The notes under the pieces were generated by a model, which saw nothing but the letters and a program-made list of their open reading frames with translations, did no database searches and was not told the DNA's origin. The position numbers were made by a program, and so were the translations under genes. Shown here piece by piece: positions 16,854 to 26,734 of a stretch of 64,000 nucleotides of DNA. Numbering within the stretch: position 1 is the first letter of the stretch; every line of letters starts with the position of its first letter. The DNA is taken from positions 248,001 to 312,000 of the forward strand of contig CAYQOM010000003.1 in assembly GCA_964419145.1 (NCBI GenBank), read 5' to 3'. The DNA comes from UBA2336 sp964419145. GTDB lineage: Bacteria; Bacteroidota; Bacteroidia; Cytophagales; Cyclobacteriaceae.

Positions 16854-19800
16854 CTATTTACGGATGATTTTCAACGTCTTTGAAGCCCCGTCTTTATAGC
16901 CAAGACGGAGAAAGTAAAAACCACTCTTCAAGGAGCTGGAAGAGAAATCAATCTCATAATTACCAGCGCCATCAGAAACAGGAACCTGAACCTGAAGCGT
17001 AGAGCCCGCTGTGGACAGCAGGGATATATTTACAAGCTCAACCGGATAGCCCGATTGAATTACTATCCTATCCTCAAACGGGTTAGGATATGCAATTACA
17101 CTGGCTTCAGAAACGACTGGGTTCTCCCTGAGTTCTTGCTCTTGAGTATTGTTCTGAGAAACAGTGCCTTCACGCCCATTCGCTGGAGCATCTGGAGAAA
17201 CAACCTGAATTACTAAACCATTCAGATAACCAAAAGAAGCACCGGGAGCCGCCTGAATACGCATGGTCACAGCACCATTACCATCTGGTACTACATTCTT
17301 AATTTGAACAATCTCTGAAGTATTGTAACTCGCATTCAGTGTCACAGTCGTTCCATTAATGGTGTAATTCGTGTTTCTGTTGCCACCACCATTTCGGGAA
17401 CCAAAAAATCCAAAGTTATACGCATATAAAGAACTTAAACCTTCAATTCGAAGGGTTGCATATGCATCTCCCGGGTCAAGCCAATAGGCCGTTTCCATAA
17501 CCGCATCCGGCACAATACCTGAGTTATTACCGGTATTCATACCGTTTGAATTATCATCAATAAATGGATCAACAATAACCAGGCTCATGTTTGTGGCTAC
17601 ACCAAGGTCATTGGTTAAATTATTTACTCGATCACCTTGAGTTCCCAGAAAGTTAAACAGGTTATTCCACGGAGCTGGAGCAGGATCAACCGCTCCAAAA
17701 TTTATCGATACAGATGATATGAAAGTCTTTGCTGTACTTTCATTTGAGTAATCAGAAAATAAAACTTCACTAACTTTTGCACGAACCTGATAATAGTAGG
17801 TAGTATTTTGAGTTAAACCAGTATTGGTATAAGTCTCAATGTCAGGACCAGTTGTATGTATTAATTGATAATTAGAATTATCTCCAACTGATTGCCAAAT
17901 CTCAAATCCCAGTTCATTGTCAGATTGATCACTCCAATCCAATTTAATGGCATTTCTCGATAATGTCGATGTGATTAGGTTGGTAGGTGGCACAGGGGTA
18001 CCATCACTAACATACTCTCTTATGATCACGGATCCCAGGTAGATATATGAGCTACCGGCTGCAAGTGAAGCATTCAAGACTATTTCACCGGATGCATTGG
18101 GTTTTAAGCCTAAGAGGCTCGCTACTCCAGTGGCATTATTAGAGGCATTTAATGAAGCGGACTTACCACCTGCAGAATACGTGGTTGTCCTGTTGGTGGT
18201 TGCTCCGCCATTTTCAGACCGGCTGGCAAAAATGGTAAGATCGTACGAATTATCAGGATTCAACCCAAAGAAAGTAATATTTCGATTAGTACCCTGAGCC
18301 CACATGGCCGACCGCACAACATTGGTTTCATAAATACCACTGGTTACACCACTCACATTAATTCCACCCCATGCCGTTGGCGTTGGATTATCCATAGTAA
18401 ATCCAACTGTTGTTGGTGTACCTTCTGCGTTCAATAGATTTGTTAAACCCGTACCTGCTGGAACCGAAGCCGTACCGGCTACCGTAAAATTATTCCACGG
18501 AGCTCCCGCCACATTAGTGGTTCGGGTAAAATTTATATACACATACGTTTCAATTGTACTGGATACAACCACACTAATTTCCTCCTGGGCCATATCTCCA
18601 TATCCGTCCATTACAACAAGATTAAATGTATAATTACCGGCATCACCCTCCTGAGGGTTTAACACCAGGTTTACACTTTGATAATCCACATATTCAAGCA
18701 TGGCAAAACCTGGTGCGTTTTCCAACCAGAAACTGAGGAAACCTCCTTCAGCATCATCCGCTTGAATCAATACCGTTTTGGTTGAACCTTGAGAAACTGT
18801 AATCTCATCGATAGGTTCAATGTATGGAGCACGATTTAAAGCATCAATACTTAAGGTATCCGTAAAGGCTGAGTTGCCATTGCTATTCACTGCACGCAAC
18901 GTATAGTAGTAGGTGTACAAGGGCATGAAGCTGTCATCAATATAGCTGGTTGTGTTAGCAGGCAATGTGGCTTGCTTAATAAAATTTGTGCCATCATCGC
19001 TGCGGAACACTTCGAAACCAGACTCGATGTTCGAATTATCATTCCAGGTAAGCAGTATTCCGTCTGTATTTGCTACAGCAAAGTTAGTTGGTGTCTCAGG
19101 AGGTGTGTTGCCATCATAAAAGGATTCAATTACCATGGCATTTAGAGCTGCCGAGTTATATCCAGCGACAACAGGAACGAAAACTCTAAGTAACACTTCC
19201 CCAGATTCATTAGGCACTACGCTGGTAAACTTTGCAATTGCTGTTGTGTTGTAGGATGAATTAATTGGTATCTGCACGTCATTAATTTCAAAAACAGCAT
19301 TTCGTGTTCCAGTTGTATTTCTTGCCGAAAGAATACTGAAATTATATTTATTGTTAGGGTTCAATCCTGAAATTAGAACAACCTCAGCATTAGCTGCCCC
19401 CCCCAAAGTATTAAAATATGTATTCCCAACAGCATTTGGATAAAGTATACCATCAATAGTAAAGCTTTGACCTGTTGGGAATCCCCCATCTCCTGTTCCA
19501 TTCCAATCTGTCAATGTAGAAATTGAAATGGTTGTCCCGTCACCTGTATCAGTCAACAGATCAGAGATTGAGTTACCAACTGCAGGTGTTCCTTGAATAA
19601 AATTATTCCATGGCGCTGGTCCTGAACCCGTCCCACCAAAATTAACCAGAACCTTAAAATGTGGATTATACTCCTCTACTGATAACATAAAACTACCTGT
19701 TGAGGAACTACCTTGGGTGTCAAGGGCCTTCAAACCAATCTGATAATTACCGGCATCTTGCTCGTCCGGAGCAATTACGAACTCCACCGTATTTCCCACT

Positions 19801-22800
19801 ACTGTATGTGATACAAAGTCAGGAACATTGGTCAGTTCCCAGGTTACCGGGTCTCCGTCCAAATCGGTAGCAGAAACAATAACATTTGCAACATAGGTCT
19901 CTTTAACATTTACATTTTCAACAGACTCTATCGTTGGTGAGTGATTCTCATTCACTTCAAAGTTAAAACTACTAGTGGAAATGCCACCAAATGCATCTAT
20001 TACCGTAACCTGTATATTGGTGTAAACTTGCTGATCATCAATGGTTGGCTCAAAGAATATCTCTCCTGTTCCGTCTCCATAATCATACATATACGCAAAA
20101 TCAGGAAGATTTTCAACACTAATAATTACATCATCGCCATCGGGATCACTTGCCGCAATCTGAAGCACCTTTACTTCATCATAACGCATTTGAAACGCAG
20201 TCAATGGCTCAATAACCGGATTCGAATTGAGTGTAGTAACATTTAACAGATTCGAATACCCGGAGGCACCTGTTACGTTACGCGCACGCACACGGTATAC
20301 GTAATCAGTATGTGCAAATAAACCTGCATCAACATGCGAGGTGGATCCAGCCGGTAACGTTGCCACCATTTCAAATTCATTGGTGGTTCCGATAGAGCGT
20401 TCAACTTCAAACGATGTTTCATTTGAACTATTATCCGTCCATGTAAGCGAAACACTATTTGTTTGCGGAATACCCGCAAGTGCTGCAGGTGCTGCAGGAA
20501 CAGGCGGTAACTGCTGTGTAAACGCATTTCGTGAAGCCGAATATCCAGATTCACCATTAGGCCCTATAGCCCGAAGCCTGTAATAATACCGGGTATTCGG
20601 ATTTAAGCCAGTGTCTGTAAATGTATTTTGAGAAACAGGAACTTCCTTAATCTTAACCCAAGAGGAATTGTTCAAGGAGCGAAATATCTCAATAGTTGTA
20701 GCATTATAAGTACCTGCATTCCAGGTAACATTCATGGCATCGTATGATGCTGCTACAACGTGACCGGAAGAAGGCCATGAAGGAGTTGTAGGTGTAGTCG
20801 GATAAGTAAAAACGTCTGTTAAGGCACTATTCGGAATATTTTGCTTATTCAAACCTGGGCGGCTCCAACGAACTGTAAGTGCCTCGCCCCCCGTTTTCTC
20901 AAAGTGCTCAACGACAATGTCATGAACACCCGCTGAAAGGAAAAATGGTGCTCCCGCCATTTCACTATTTCCATGGAGTCCGTCATGGTTAACGCGAAGA
21001 ACACCATCAATATACAACTTGCTTCCATCATCCGAACTTAGATAGAATGTGTAATCTGCAGCTACCGTTACATTTAATTTACCTGAAAACCTGAAGGCAA
21101 AATAGTCGTTTTGCGTCCGGGGTGAGAGCGAGAAATTTGAAAGCCAACCAATTTTTATTGGTGTTAGGGTCGAGAAATCAGGCAATACCGACCAATTATC
21201 GACCGCAGTATGATGGAAGTATTCATAATTAACTCCCCCACCAACGGTTGCTCGTGTCACCTGGTTACTTGCCTCCGAGCTATTACCTGCTGCATCACGC
21301 GCTCGTACAACAAAGTTATAAAGCTGATTGGTAAGCAATTCATTTACCTGAAAGGTTACCTGAGAGGTTAATGTTGTGGAGGTATATGCCTTTAAACCAT
21401 TAACATAGATATCGTAAGCGACCACACCAACATTATCAGAAGATGCATTCCAACGAATAGTAACACTGGTTGGCGTAGAAGCAGTGACCGTTAAATTAAC
21501 AGGAGCAGTAGGTTTAACCTCGTCAAGACCAGTAACAGAAGATACCGGAGCACTGACTGCACTTGCGGCTGTTGCATTTATTGATCTAATGATGTAGTAA
21601 TATCTTCTTCCTGAAATCAGCCCGGGATCAGTATAGGTTGTGTTGTTGGCAGGATTAATTTTGATTAACTGGTAGGGACCTGCTTCATTTTCAGAACGGT
21701 AAATTTCAAAACCAGTTTCATCATTTGCCGGAGTGGGGTTGTCATCCCAATCCAGAACCAGCGATACCAAGCCTTGAGGTGTAATCGATAGATTGGTAAT
21801 AACATCAGGAGCATTTGGTCCATTGGCATTAACAACCGCATATGGGGGGGAATCCAATGAAGAACATCCACCAAACTCTTTTACAGATGCTATAAAAGTA
21901 CCAGGCGTAGTTACGTTTAGTGTTCTGTTTGTTCCGAGAATTGCACCTGAAGTAGCATTTTTCCAAGCATATTCCTCATAACCAGTTGGCAACTCAAGCG
22001 TAACAGAGGTACTTCCATCAGGTGAAGGCAAGTAAACACTCTTTCCAGCCACAGGGGCAATTGGTGGAGTTTGTGTCGGAGCCTTTTCCTTTAATTCAAC
22101 GGGCTCGGACCAATCTGTCCAAATGCTCCCACGTCTAAACCTTGCCTCATAAATTCCGAATTGAGTCGCTGTATAATCATTTTGCGTTGCCCCTCCGATT
22201 GTTACACCATTCCTACGCCATTCATAACCATCAAAACCAGCGGTCATACCCAGTTTAATATTTACAGGATCACCAGGGCATACTTCTGTTTTTCCAAAGA
22301 AAACATGAATCTGATTTTTCTTTTGCTTTAGAAACCACTCATAGAAATCAGGTAAGTTGTAAGCCCAATTCCATGTACCATGACCAGTGTTTGGTAAGAA
22401 AAAGAATTCTAGATTACCCCCAGTTTGCTCATACTCAGTAACCATAGCGTAAGCATCATTCGGCTCAGGATTTCCATCAAGCCCACCTTGGGTTAAGCGG
22501 GCGGGTATATGAACCATTGTAGAATTGTAAAAATTGGGGCTTGCAGCGGACATCGGGAAGGTTGCAGCAAATGTTCTTGGCAGGTCACGAACAAATTGCC
22601 AAGTTACTGTTCCACCTCTTGAAAAACCCTCACAGTAAACTCTATTTATATCAATAGGTAGATCCTGAAGAAGCTTATTTATTATGCTTTGAATCTTATC
22701 TGAATCCAGGTATCCATTCTCCGTTTGCCACCAAAGGGTAAAACCAGGAAATCTCCCGCTTAGTACTGCATCTCGGTGATGCTGGCCACCATGTTTTAAT

Positions 22801-23132
22801 TGGGCATTATTATCACTCCCCCGTTCACCTGCCCCGGTGCTAAAAACCATTAGCGGATAAAGTTTACCTGGCTCGGAAAACGTCCATGTTCCGTATGTTC
22901 CCTGATTTCGATTAAATGTCACACCATTAGGCGGCATTAGACGAAACCAAATACCCTGATACTTAAATGGGAGATACGGGGAAGTATCCCAATTTGTGCC
23001 AACCTGAGTGTACCCCCAAGGTGCCAGGGTGTTGTAAGGCGGTTCAGGAGGAAATGGAACGGATTGAGAAAAGGCAAGACTACTCCATGCTGTTAAGCAT
23101 ATTGTACCAATTAGGTAAATTAGTTTTTTCAT
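16854..23132 (-). CDS. T9SS type A secreted esterase-like hydrolase with FN3/PA14 adhesin tail
   Basis: Secreted protein of 2092 aa. Signal peptide at about 1-23. Residues of about 30-275 are an alpha/beta hydrolase: nucleophile elbow GFSRGG (Ser171), oxyanion-type FSTGAGERG (98-105), Asp candidates 219 and 226, and His251 in NTGHGTW. It resembles secreted esterases or depolymerases. Then come Ig-like domains, several fibronectin III domains (GLIPGRRYYYI-type, TSYIDDSFM), a PA14 domain near 634-764 (FYLSSDDGSKLYIDGV), cadherin-like units (IAASDPDGDDV, SATDLDGDPV), and three copies of an unnamed module opening VNFGG..PAPWNN (near 1159, 1531 and 1809). It ends with a type A T9SS sorting domain (AYPNPFEDRI, LKSGFYFLRL). 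PA14 and similar modules usually bind carbohydrate, so an exported polysaccharide or plant-ester hydrolase is plausible. A terminator follows. Confidence 0.88.
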   Translation of the reverse strand: MKKLIYLIGTICLTAWSSLAFSQSVPFPPEPPYNTLAPWGYTQVGTNWDTSPYLPFKYQGIWFRLMPPNGVTFNRNQGTYGTWTFSEPGKLYPLMVFSTGAGERGSDNNAQLKHGGQHHRDAVLSGRFPGFTLWWQTENGYLDSDKIQSIINKLLQDLPIDINRVYCEGFSRGGTVTWQFVRDLPRTFAATFPMSAASPNFYNSTMVHIPARLTQGGLDGNPEPNDAYAMVTEYEQTGGNLEFFFLPNTGHGTWNWAYNLPDFYEWFLKQKKNQIHVFFGKTEVCPGDPVNIKLGMTAGFDGYEWRRNGVTIGGATQNDYTATQFGIYEARFRRGSIWTDWSEPVELKEKAPTQTPPIAPVAGKSVYLPSPDGSTSVTLELPTGYEEYAWKNATSGAILGTNRTLNVTTPGTFIASVKEFGGCSSLDSPPYAVVNANGPNAPDVITNLSITPQGLVSLVLDWDDNPTPANDETGFEIYRSENEAGPYQLIKINPANNTTYTDPGLISGRRYYYIIRSINATAASAVSAPVSSVTGLDEVKPTAPVNLTVTASTPTSVTIRWNASSDNVGVVAYDIYVNGLKAYTSTTLTSQVTFQVNELLTNQLYNFVVRARDAAGNSSEASNQVTRATVGGGVNYEYFHHTAVDNWSVLPDFSTLTPIKIGWLSNFSLSPRTQNDYFAFRFSGKLNVTVAADYTFYLSSDDGSKLYIDGVLRVNHDGLHGNSEMAGAPFFLSAGVHDIVVEHFEKTGGEALTVRWSRPGLNKQNIPNSALTDVFTYPTTPTTPSWPSSGHVVAASYDAMNVTWNAGTYNATTIEIFRSLNNSSWVKIKEVPVSQNTFTDTGLNPNTRYYYRLRAIGPNGESGYSASRNAFTQQLPPVPAAPAALAGIPQTNSVSLTWTDNSSNETSFEVERSIGTTNEFEMVATLPAGSTSHVDAGLFAHTDYVYRVRARNVTGASGYSNLLNVTTLNSNPVIEPLTAFQMRYDEVKVLQIAASDPDGDDVIISVENLPDFAYMYDYGDGTGEIFFEPTIDDQQVYTNIQVTVIDAFGGISTSSFNFEVNENHSPTIESVENVNVKETYVANVIVSATDLDGDPVTWELTNVPDFVSHTVVGNTVEFVIAPDEQDAGNYQIGLKALDTQGSSSTGSFMLSVEEYNPHFKVLVNFGGTGSGPAPWNNFIQGTPAVGNSISDLLTDTGDGTTISISTLTDWNGTGDGGFPTGQSFTIDGILYPNAVGNTYFNTLGGAANAEVVLISGLNPNNKYNFSILSARNTTGTRNAVFEINDVQIPINSSYNTTAIAKFTSVVPNESGEVLLRVFVPVVAGYNSAALNAMVIESFYDGNTPPETPTNFAVANTDGILLTWNDNSNIESGFEVFRSDDGTNFIKQATLPANTTSYIDDSFMPLYTYYYTLRAVNSNGNSAFTDTLSIDALNRAPYIEPIDEITVSQGSTKTVLIQADDAEGGFLSFWLENAPGFAMLEYVDYQSVNLVLNPQEGDAGNYTFNLVVMDGYGDMAQEEISVVVSSTIETYVYINFTRTTNVAGAPWNNFTVAGTASVPAGTGLTNLLNAEGTPTTVGFTMDNPTPTAWGGINVSGVTSGIYETNVVRSAMWAQGTNRNITFFGLNPDNSYDLTIFASRSENGGATTNRTTTYSAGGKSASLNASNNATGVASLLGLKPNASGEIVLNASLAAGSSYIYLGSVIIREYVSDGTPVPPTNLITSTLSRNAIKLDWSDQSDNELGFEIWQSVGDNSNYQLIHTTGPDIETYTNTGLTQNTTYYYQVRAKVSEVLFSDYSNESTAKTFISSVSINFGAVDPAPAPWNNLFNFLGTQGDRVNNLTNDLGVATNMSLVIVDPFIDDNSNGMNTGNNSGIVPDAVMETAYWLDPGDAYATLRIEGLSSLYAYNFGFFGSRNGGGNRNTNYTINGTTVTLNASYNTSEIVQIKNVVPDGNGAVTMRIQAAPGASFGYLNGLVIQVVSPDAPANGREGTVSQNNTQEQELRENPVVSEASVIAYPNPFEDRIVIQSGYPVELVNISLLSTAGSTLQVQVPVSDGAGNYEIDFSSSSLKSGFYFLRLGYKDGASKTLKIIRK

Positions 23133-23144
23133 TGAGGATTAAGA

Positions 23145-23154
23145 TTAAAGCCAA
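23145..23154 (-). promoter_or_regulatory. TTGGCTTTAA leader motif upstream of the esterase-adhesin
   Basis: The minus strand reads TTGGCTTTAA 12 nt before the ATG at 23132. The same 10-mer precedes the MBG adhesin and the carbamoyltransferase, and a one-base variant precedes the 1584-aa secreted protein. Function unknown; it could be a leader or translation-control element. Confidence 0.35.
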
Positions 23155-23243
23155 GACCAACGGACATAGACTTCCATTAGTCCCATAAATGTAGATATTC
23201 AATACAAATATTACCACATAAGTAACCAGATAAATTTATCCAC

Positions 23244-23276
23244 AAAAAAAATAAGTACCTGTAAATCAGGTACTTA
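23244..23276 (-). terminator. intrinsic terminator of the exopolysaccharide operon
   Basis: TAAGTACCTG (23252-23261) pairs with CAGGTACTTA (23267-23276) over a 5-nt loop. On the minus strand the stem is followed by a run of eight Ts (complement of 23244-23251). It lies 50 bp after the ATP-grasp stop and closes the seven-gene operon. The remaining intergenic bases up to 23325 show no gene. Confidence 0.85.
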
Positions 23277-23325
23277 AATATTTTTTAATGAATAATTAAA
23301 ATTCAAACCTTACATGGAAGACCAT

Positions 23326-24420
23326 CTAGTCTACCACCTTGTGAAATCTGTAAAATTTCAGGTTTTGAATGGATCTAAACAAGGGTGTGTGAATTTGTAA
23401 AATGTGAACATCCGGGGAGTCATTTGCTTCAATAATCCAAAAGCTCTTATCCGTTACGGCAACATCCCATCCAATGTAAGGGCAAAACTTATAGAATTCG
23501 GCCATGGCTAGTATTCGCTCCCTTACTGTTGCCCAATTAGGAATCACTCTACCTGAAATCGCAACATTGGTATCAGGGTGGTTGCTTAACCATATCAAGT
23601 CTTTTCCTTTTGGGTTTCTTGCACATCTGCCTAAAGTACCATCATTACTATCAACGTCAGCACTAAGTCCTCCACTGGTCCAATTATCAACATGCCCAGT
23701 AGTTGAGCTGCCAAAACGGTGAGCAACTGATGCCAATCGCGCATGTTGTGTGATCGGATCAATTACCGTTAAAATTCGCAGGGTGTTTACTGATTCCGGA
23801 TAAATTTCATTTGCATAACCATCTTGTTGAATAAATTGACAGACAATGTAGTTATCAAGATTGAGCGCATACTGAATAAACTCATCGGAAGACAAAATCT
23901 TGTTGCTAACCAGAAATTGATTATTGACGTATGTTGCTTTAACAATTCCCCGTCCCCCGAAACCAATACGAGGTTTAAGAATAAGTTGTTGTTTTTCTTT
24001 TAGCAAGTCTACTAACTCACTGTTTTCATGTTGAATAAAATCAGTACTACAAAGTTTGTTGTCTTTAATTAAATAATAAATCTTAGGAATGTGTTCATGG
24101 TACTGATCAAAAATTTTAAAAAACAATAGTTTATCTGCTAATACAATTCCATACTTAGCATTAATCCGTGGCACATAGTACCATCTCTGAAAGTCTGAAA
24201 GAAACTCCTTATGCATACTGTCATCACCTGTTGGAAAATATTGCACATAGGAATCACTTAAAAAACCCAAGCGCCAGGCTCTTAGTTTTTTGAAGAAACC
24301 CAGACGGGCCGAGTAACGTCTCTCCTTCGACCATAGAATTCCTAAAATCTCTATAAATTCACTAAAACGCCTTATCCGTTTAATCAGAGCTTTTATAAAA
24401 CCACCAGTCTTCTCTTGCAT
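23326..24420 (-). CDS. sugar-transfer-associated ATP-grasp protein
   Basis: ATP-grasp enzyme of 364 aa. ATP-binding motifs are LILKPRIGFGGRGIVKA (glycine-rich loop), YPESVNTLRILTVID, and the metal-binding end CPYIGWDVAVTDKSFWIIEANDSPD. These fit the ATP-grasp family found with glycosyltransferases in polysaccharide clusters. The enzymes ligate a carboxylate to an amine or thiol; the substrate in polysaccharide clusters is not known, though amino-acid decoration of sugars is a reasonable guess. It is the last gene of the EPS operon, 23 bp after the TolC-like gene and followed by a terminator. The N-terminal 60 residues are very basic and may bind membrane or acidic glycan. Confidence 0.85.
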   Translation of the reverse strand: MQEKTGGFIKALIKRIRRFSEFIEILGILWSKERRYSARLGFFKKLRAWRLGFLSDSYVQYFPTGDDSMHKEFLSDFQRWYYVPRINAKYGIVLADKLLFFKIFDQYHEHIPKIYYLIKDNKLCSTDFIQHENSELVDLLKEKQQLILKPRIGFGGRGIVKATYVNNQFLVSNKILSSDEFIQYALNLDNYIVCQFIQQDGYANEIYPESVNTLRILTVIDPITQHARLASVAHRFGSSTTGHVDNWTSGGLSADVDSNDGTLGRCARNPKGKDLIWLSNHPDTNVAISGRVIPNWATVRERILAMAEFYKFCPYIGWDVAVTDKSFWIIEANDSPDVHILQIHTPLFRSIQNLKFYRFHKVVD

Positions 24421-24443
24421 ATCATTTCCCCAAATAATTAATC

Positions 24444-25139
24444 CTACAGTATCTCCTCAATTTTCATCCCAATAAAAAACTCGAGATCGTATTTTGACTT
24501 GAGGTACTGATTCTCAGCCCCAATTTTTTCTTTGCGCTGGAGATTGTAGGTACGGAGCGCCTTATTATAATCTTCAGTTGTTGCGGTTCCGTTTTTGAAG
24601 TTTTGTTCGACTAGTAAAAACTCTGAATATGCATCCTGAGTAATTTCAGCCTGGATTTTATAGAATTCGAGAAACTTCAGATAATCCTGGTAAGCCTTTA
24701 ATACATTATTACGTAATTCAAGTTTTTGAACGTTAACAGCTTCCTCTGCCATTCTAATGCGGTGCACATTCTCTCTTCTCTTTGCCGGACTAACAAAAAA
24801 CTGACCTAAATCGAGCCTTCCCGAAATGTTATATTTTGGAAAAAAAGCGGCCCGCCCTCCCTCATCTGCACTGGGATTCAAAACAAATTCATTAACGTTA
24901 CCAGATACCCCAAAGCTAGAAATCCAATCCATTTTTTGTTGCTTCATAATCTCTCTTTGAACTTGAACTTGCTCTTCGCTAATTCGATTCGATGGGTGAT
25001 TTTTCCAAGCCAATTGGACAAGTTTCTCCTGAAAATCCTCCGTATTCACATTTGACGGAACAATTATTTTAGTGTAGTCAATTTGACCCCATGTGCAACA
25101 GGGCACCATCATGGTGAGTATAAAAATTATCTTTTTCAT
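24444..25139 (-). CDS. half-length TolC-like outer membrane factor
   Basis: Protein of 231 aa with signal peptide (MKKIIFILTMMVPCCTWGQ). Sequence shows an OEP-type start (EKLVQLAWKNHPSNR), an amphipathic beta region (FPKYNISGRLDLGQFFVSPAKR), then long helices with TolC character (ENVHRIRMAEEAVNVQKLELRNN as two helical stretches, FLLVEQNFKNGTATTEDYNKAL). TolC proteins normally have two such halves and over 400 residues; only one is here. Stop and start are clean, with no remnant of the second half in the 24 bp before the next gene, so this is not an obvious frameshift. Lying between the polymerase and ATP-grasp genes, it may form a higher-order oligomer or act as the export channel partner for the EPS, since no Wza-like gene is visible. 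Confidence 0.78.
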   Translation of the reverse strand: MKKIIFILTMMVPCCTWGQIDYTKIIVPSNVNTEDFQEKLVQLAWKNHPSNRISEEQVQVQREIMKQQKMDWISSFGVSGNVNEFVLNPSADEGGRAAFFPKYNISGRLDLGQFFVSPAKRRENVHRIRMAEEAVNVQKLELRNNVLKAYQDYLKFLEFYKIQAEITQDAYSEFLLVEQNFKNGTATTEDYNKALRTYNLQRKEKIGAENQYLKSKYDLEFFIGMKIEEIL

Positions 25140-25149
25140 AACTTAATTT

Positions 25150-26580
25150 TTAAGGATTAATTGTACGGTATGATATCGATAGGTCTTTAAGCCGGGCCAG
25201 CATGGCTAATACAAAAGCCACAATTATTCCTGTTGGCGGTACGCGTAAAGCTTCCTGAGGATATTGTGCGATTATAATTACGTAAAAAAGTGTAAGAAAA
25301 GTAGCAAAATAGATTTTGAATTGCTTATCCGATACAGTAAAGAAGTCTAACAGGGCTGATCGGAAAATTAAGAATTGTATGATTAACCATGCCAGTAGTC
25401 CAATCCATCCATTTTCGATAGCGATTCGAACATACTCACTGTCTGGCGGAAAATTACCAATAACGGTTCCACCATTATACATTCGTCCAAATCCCCCTGT
25501 ACTGGCTAGTCCCCAGCCTTGTGGTTTTTGAAATATGTACGGTCTAATAAATCGCTGATTTTGAAGTCTCACATTCATCGAGGCATCCTCACTCCCTCTA
25601 AAGGCCGTTTTAAAAATGTGGAACTGTGGATTAGAGGACGTGAAAATTACGCCCGCCCCAATGATCAATCCAAAAAATACAATGAGCAGAATCCGCCAAT
25701 TCAGGGTAATCAATCCGAAAACAATCAATCCTACCGGCAATAAAAAATATGCCGTACGGGTACCTGTTAGTAGCAATGACCACAAAACGACCACAAAAAA
25801 AATAAACAAAAGAATTTTCTTGGCATGCGACATGGATAAGAAAAACATGCCAAATGAAAGAATCAATGTGTATAGAAGCACCATAGCATACGACATGGGA
25901 TCATTGAGGAAAGAAAAAACACGTAATTTACCCCATGTAATGTATAAACTACTTTTAAGTGCATTCGTGTAAACAAAACTCTCGTAATCTGCTAACCCAA
26001 TATAACGCTGCTTAAAAGAGTACAATGCGGCAAGAAATACCAATACAAACCAAATCTTGATTAACAGCTTAACCTGATCAAAAGAAGTAAAAGCAAAATA
26101 AAATAAGAAGAAATAAAAGGCAGGGTAAAGATTACTCTTCACAGCCATAATCCAACCCATTACGGAAGGTGCTGAAGGATTTAAAATTTGAAAAACATTT
26201 AAAACCGCCCAAATAATCAATAAAATACCTATAGCATTCAAAGTCGGACGATTTGTCTGATCGGTCCCCCTTAGTCTATAAATAACCCCCAGATACATCA
26301 ATAGAATTAAACCATCGTAGACCAATCCCAAAGGATACTGATAGAGCTGAAATACGCGATTAACAAAAGCCAGTGTAAACGACAAGAAAAAGGTAATTAT
26401 AATACCCCAGGCAACATTGGTTAGGCAAATGTACATGACAGGAATAGCCACGCACAACCCAATTAATAAGAATGCAATGGAGTATCCTTTCAAAGAAATC
26501 AATATTGCCGCAATAACAGAGAAGACCAGCGACACTGTTACAACTATTATTGACTTATAGTTACTTGCAGTCACTAACAT
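25150..26580 (-). CDS. O-antigen ligase/polymerase family protein (Wzy-like)
   Basis: Polytopic membrane protein of 476 aa with about a dozen helices. A large periplasmic loop (residues of about 325-390: RGSEDASMNVRLQNQRF, QPQGWGLASTGGFGRMYNGG-like text, FPPDSEYVRIAIENGWIGLL) matches the Wzy_C/O-antigen ligase pattern, including the conserved NGW and the R..R region. It would polymerise flipped repeat units or ligate glycan. Its ATG follows directly after the stop of the 43-aa ORF (TAGATG), so translation is probably coupled. Polymerase is favoured over ligase because it sits in a Wzc/Wzx-type operon. Confidence 0.85.
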   Translation of the reverse strand: MLVTASNYKSIIVVTVSLVFSVIAAILISLKGYSIAFLLIGLCVAIPVMYICLTNVAWGIIITFFLSFTLAFVNRVFQLYQYPLGLVYDGLILLMYLGVIYRLRGTDQTNRPTLNAIGILLIIWAVLNVFQILNPSAPSVMGWIMAVKSNLYPAFYFFLFYFAFTSFDQVKLLIKIWFVLVFLAALYSFKQRYIGLADYESFVYTNALKSSLYITWGKLRVFSFLNDPMSYAMVLLYTLILSFGMFFLSMSHAKKILLFIFFVVVLWSLLLTGTRTAYFLLPVGLIVFGLITLNWRILLIVFFGLIIGAGVIFTSSNPQFHIFKTAFRGSEDASMNVRLQNQRFIRPYIFQKPQGWGLASTGGFGRMYNGGTVIGNFPPDSEYVRIAIENGWIGLLAWLIIQFLIFRSALLDFFTVSDKQFKIYFATFLTLFYVIIIAQYPQEALRVPPTGIIVAFVLAMLARLKDLSISYRTINP

Positions 26581-26712
26581 CTAAAGAAAGAGTACTTTTA
26601 AAAAAAAATAAACGCAAGTCAACAACACAACGAGGGCAATACCATTAAAAAGAACCTTATCAACTTTACTCAGTTCCAATCTTTTATTCTTTTGTTTGCT
26701 CAGATTATCCAT
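26581..26712 (-). CDS. 43-aa single-pass membrane peptide in the EPS operon
   Basis: Small ORF of 44 codons including stop, starting ATG (complement of 26710-26712) and ending TAG (complement of 26581-26583). The product begins MDNLSKQKNKRLEL, a basic soluble half, then one hydrophobic segment (VLFNGIALVVLLTCVYFFL). Stop and next start abut exactly (TAGATG), and the ATG lies 22 bp after the upstream glycosyltransferase stop. The gap would otherwise be an odd 150-bp hole in a tightly packed operon. I recognise no family. It could be a small regulator or assembly factor of the Wzy-like polymerase. Coding status is inferred from position, frame and topology. Confidence 0.6.
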   Translation of the reverse strand: MDNLSKQKNKRLELSKVDKVLFNGIALVVLLTCVYFFLKVLFL

Positions 26713-26734
26713 CACAATCAATTTCCTAATTTCC

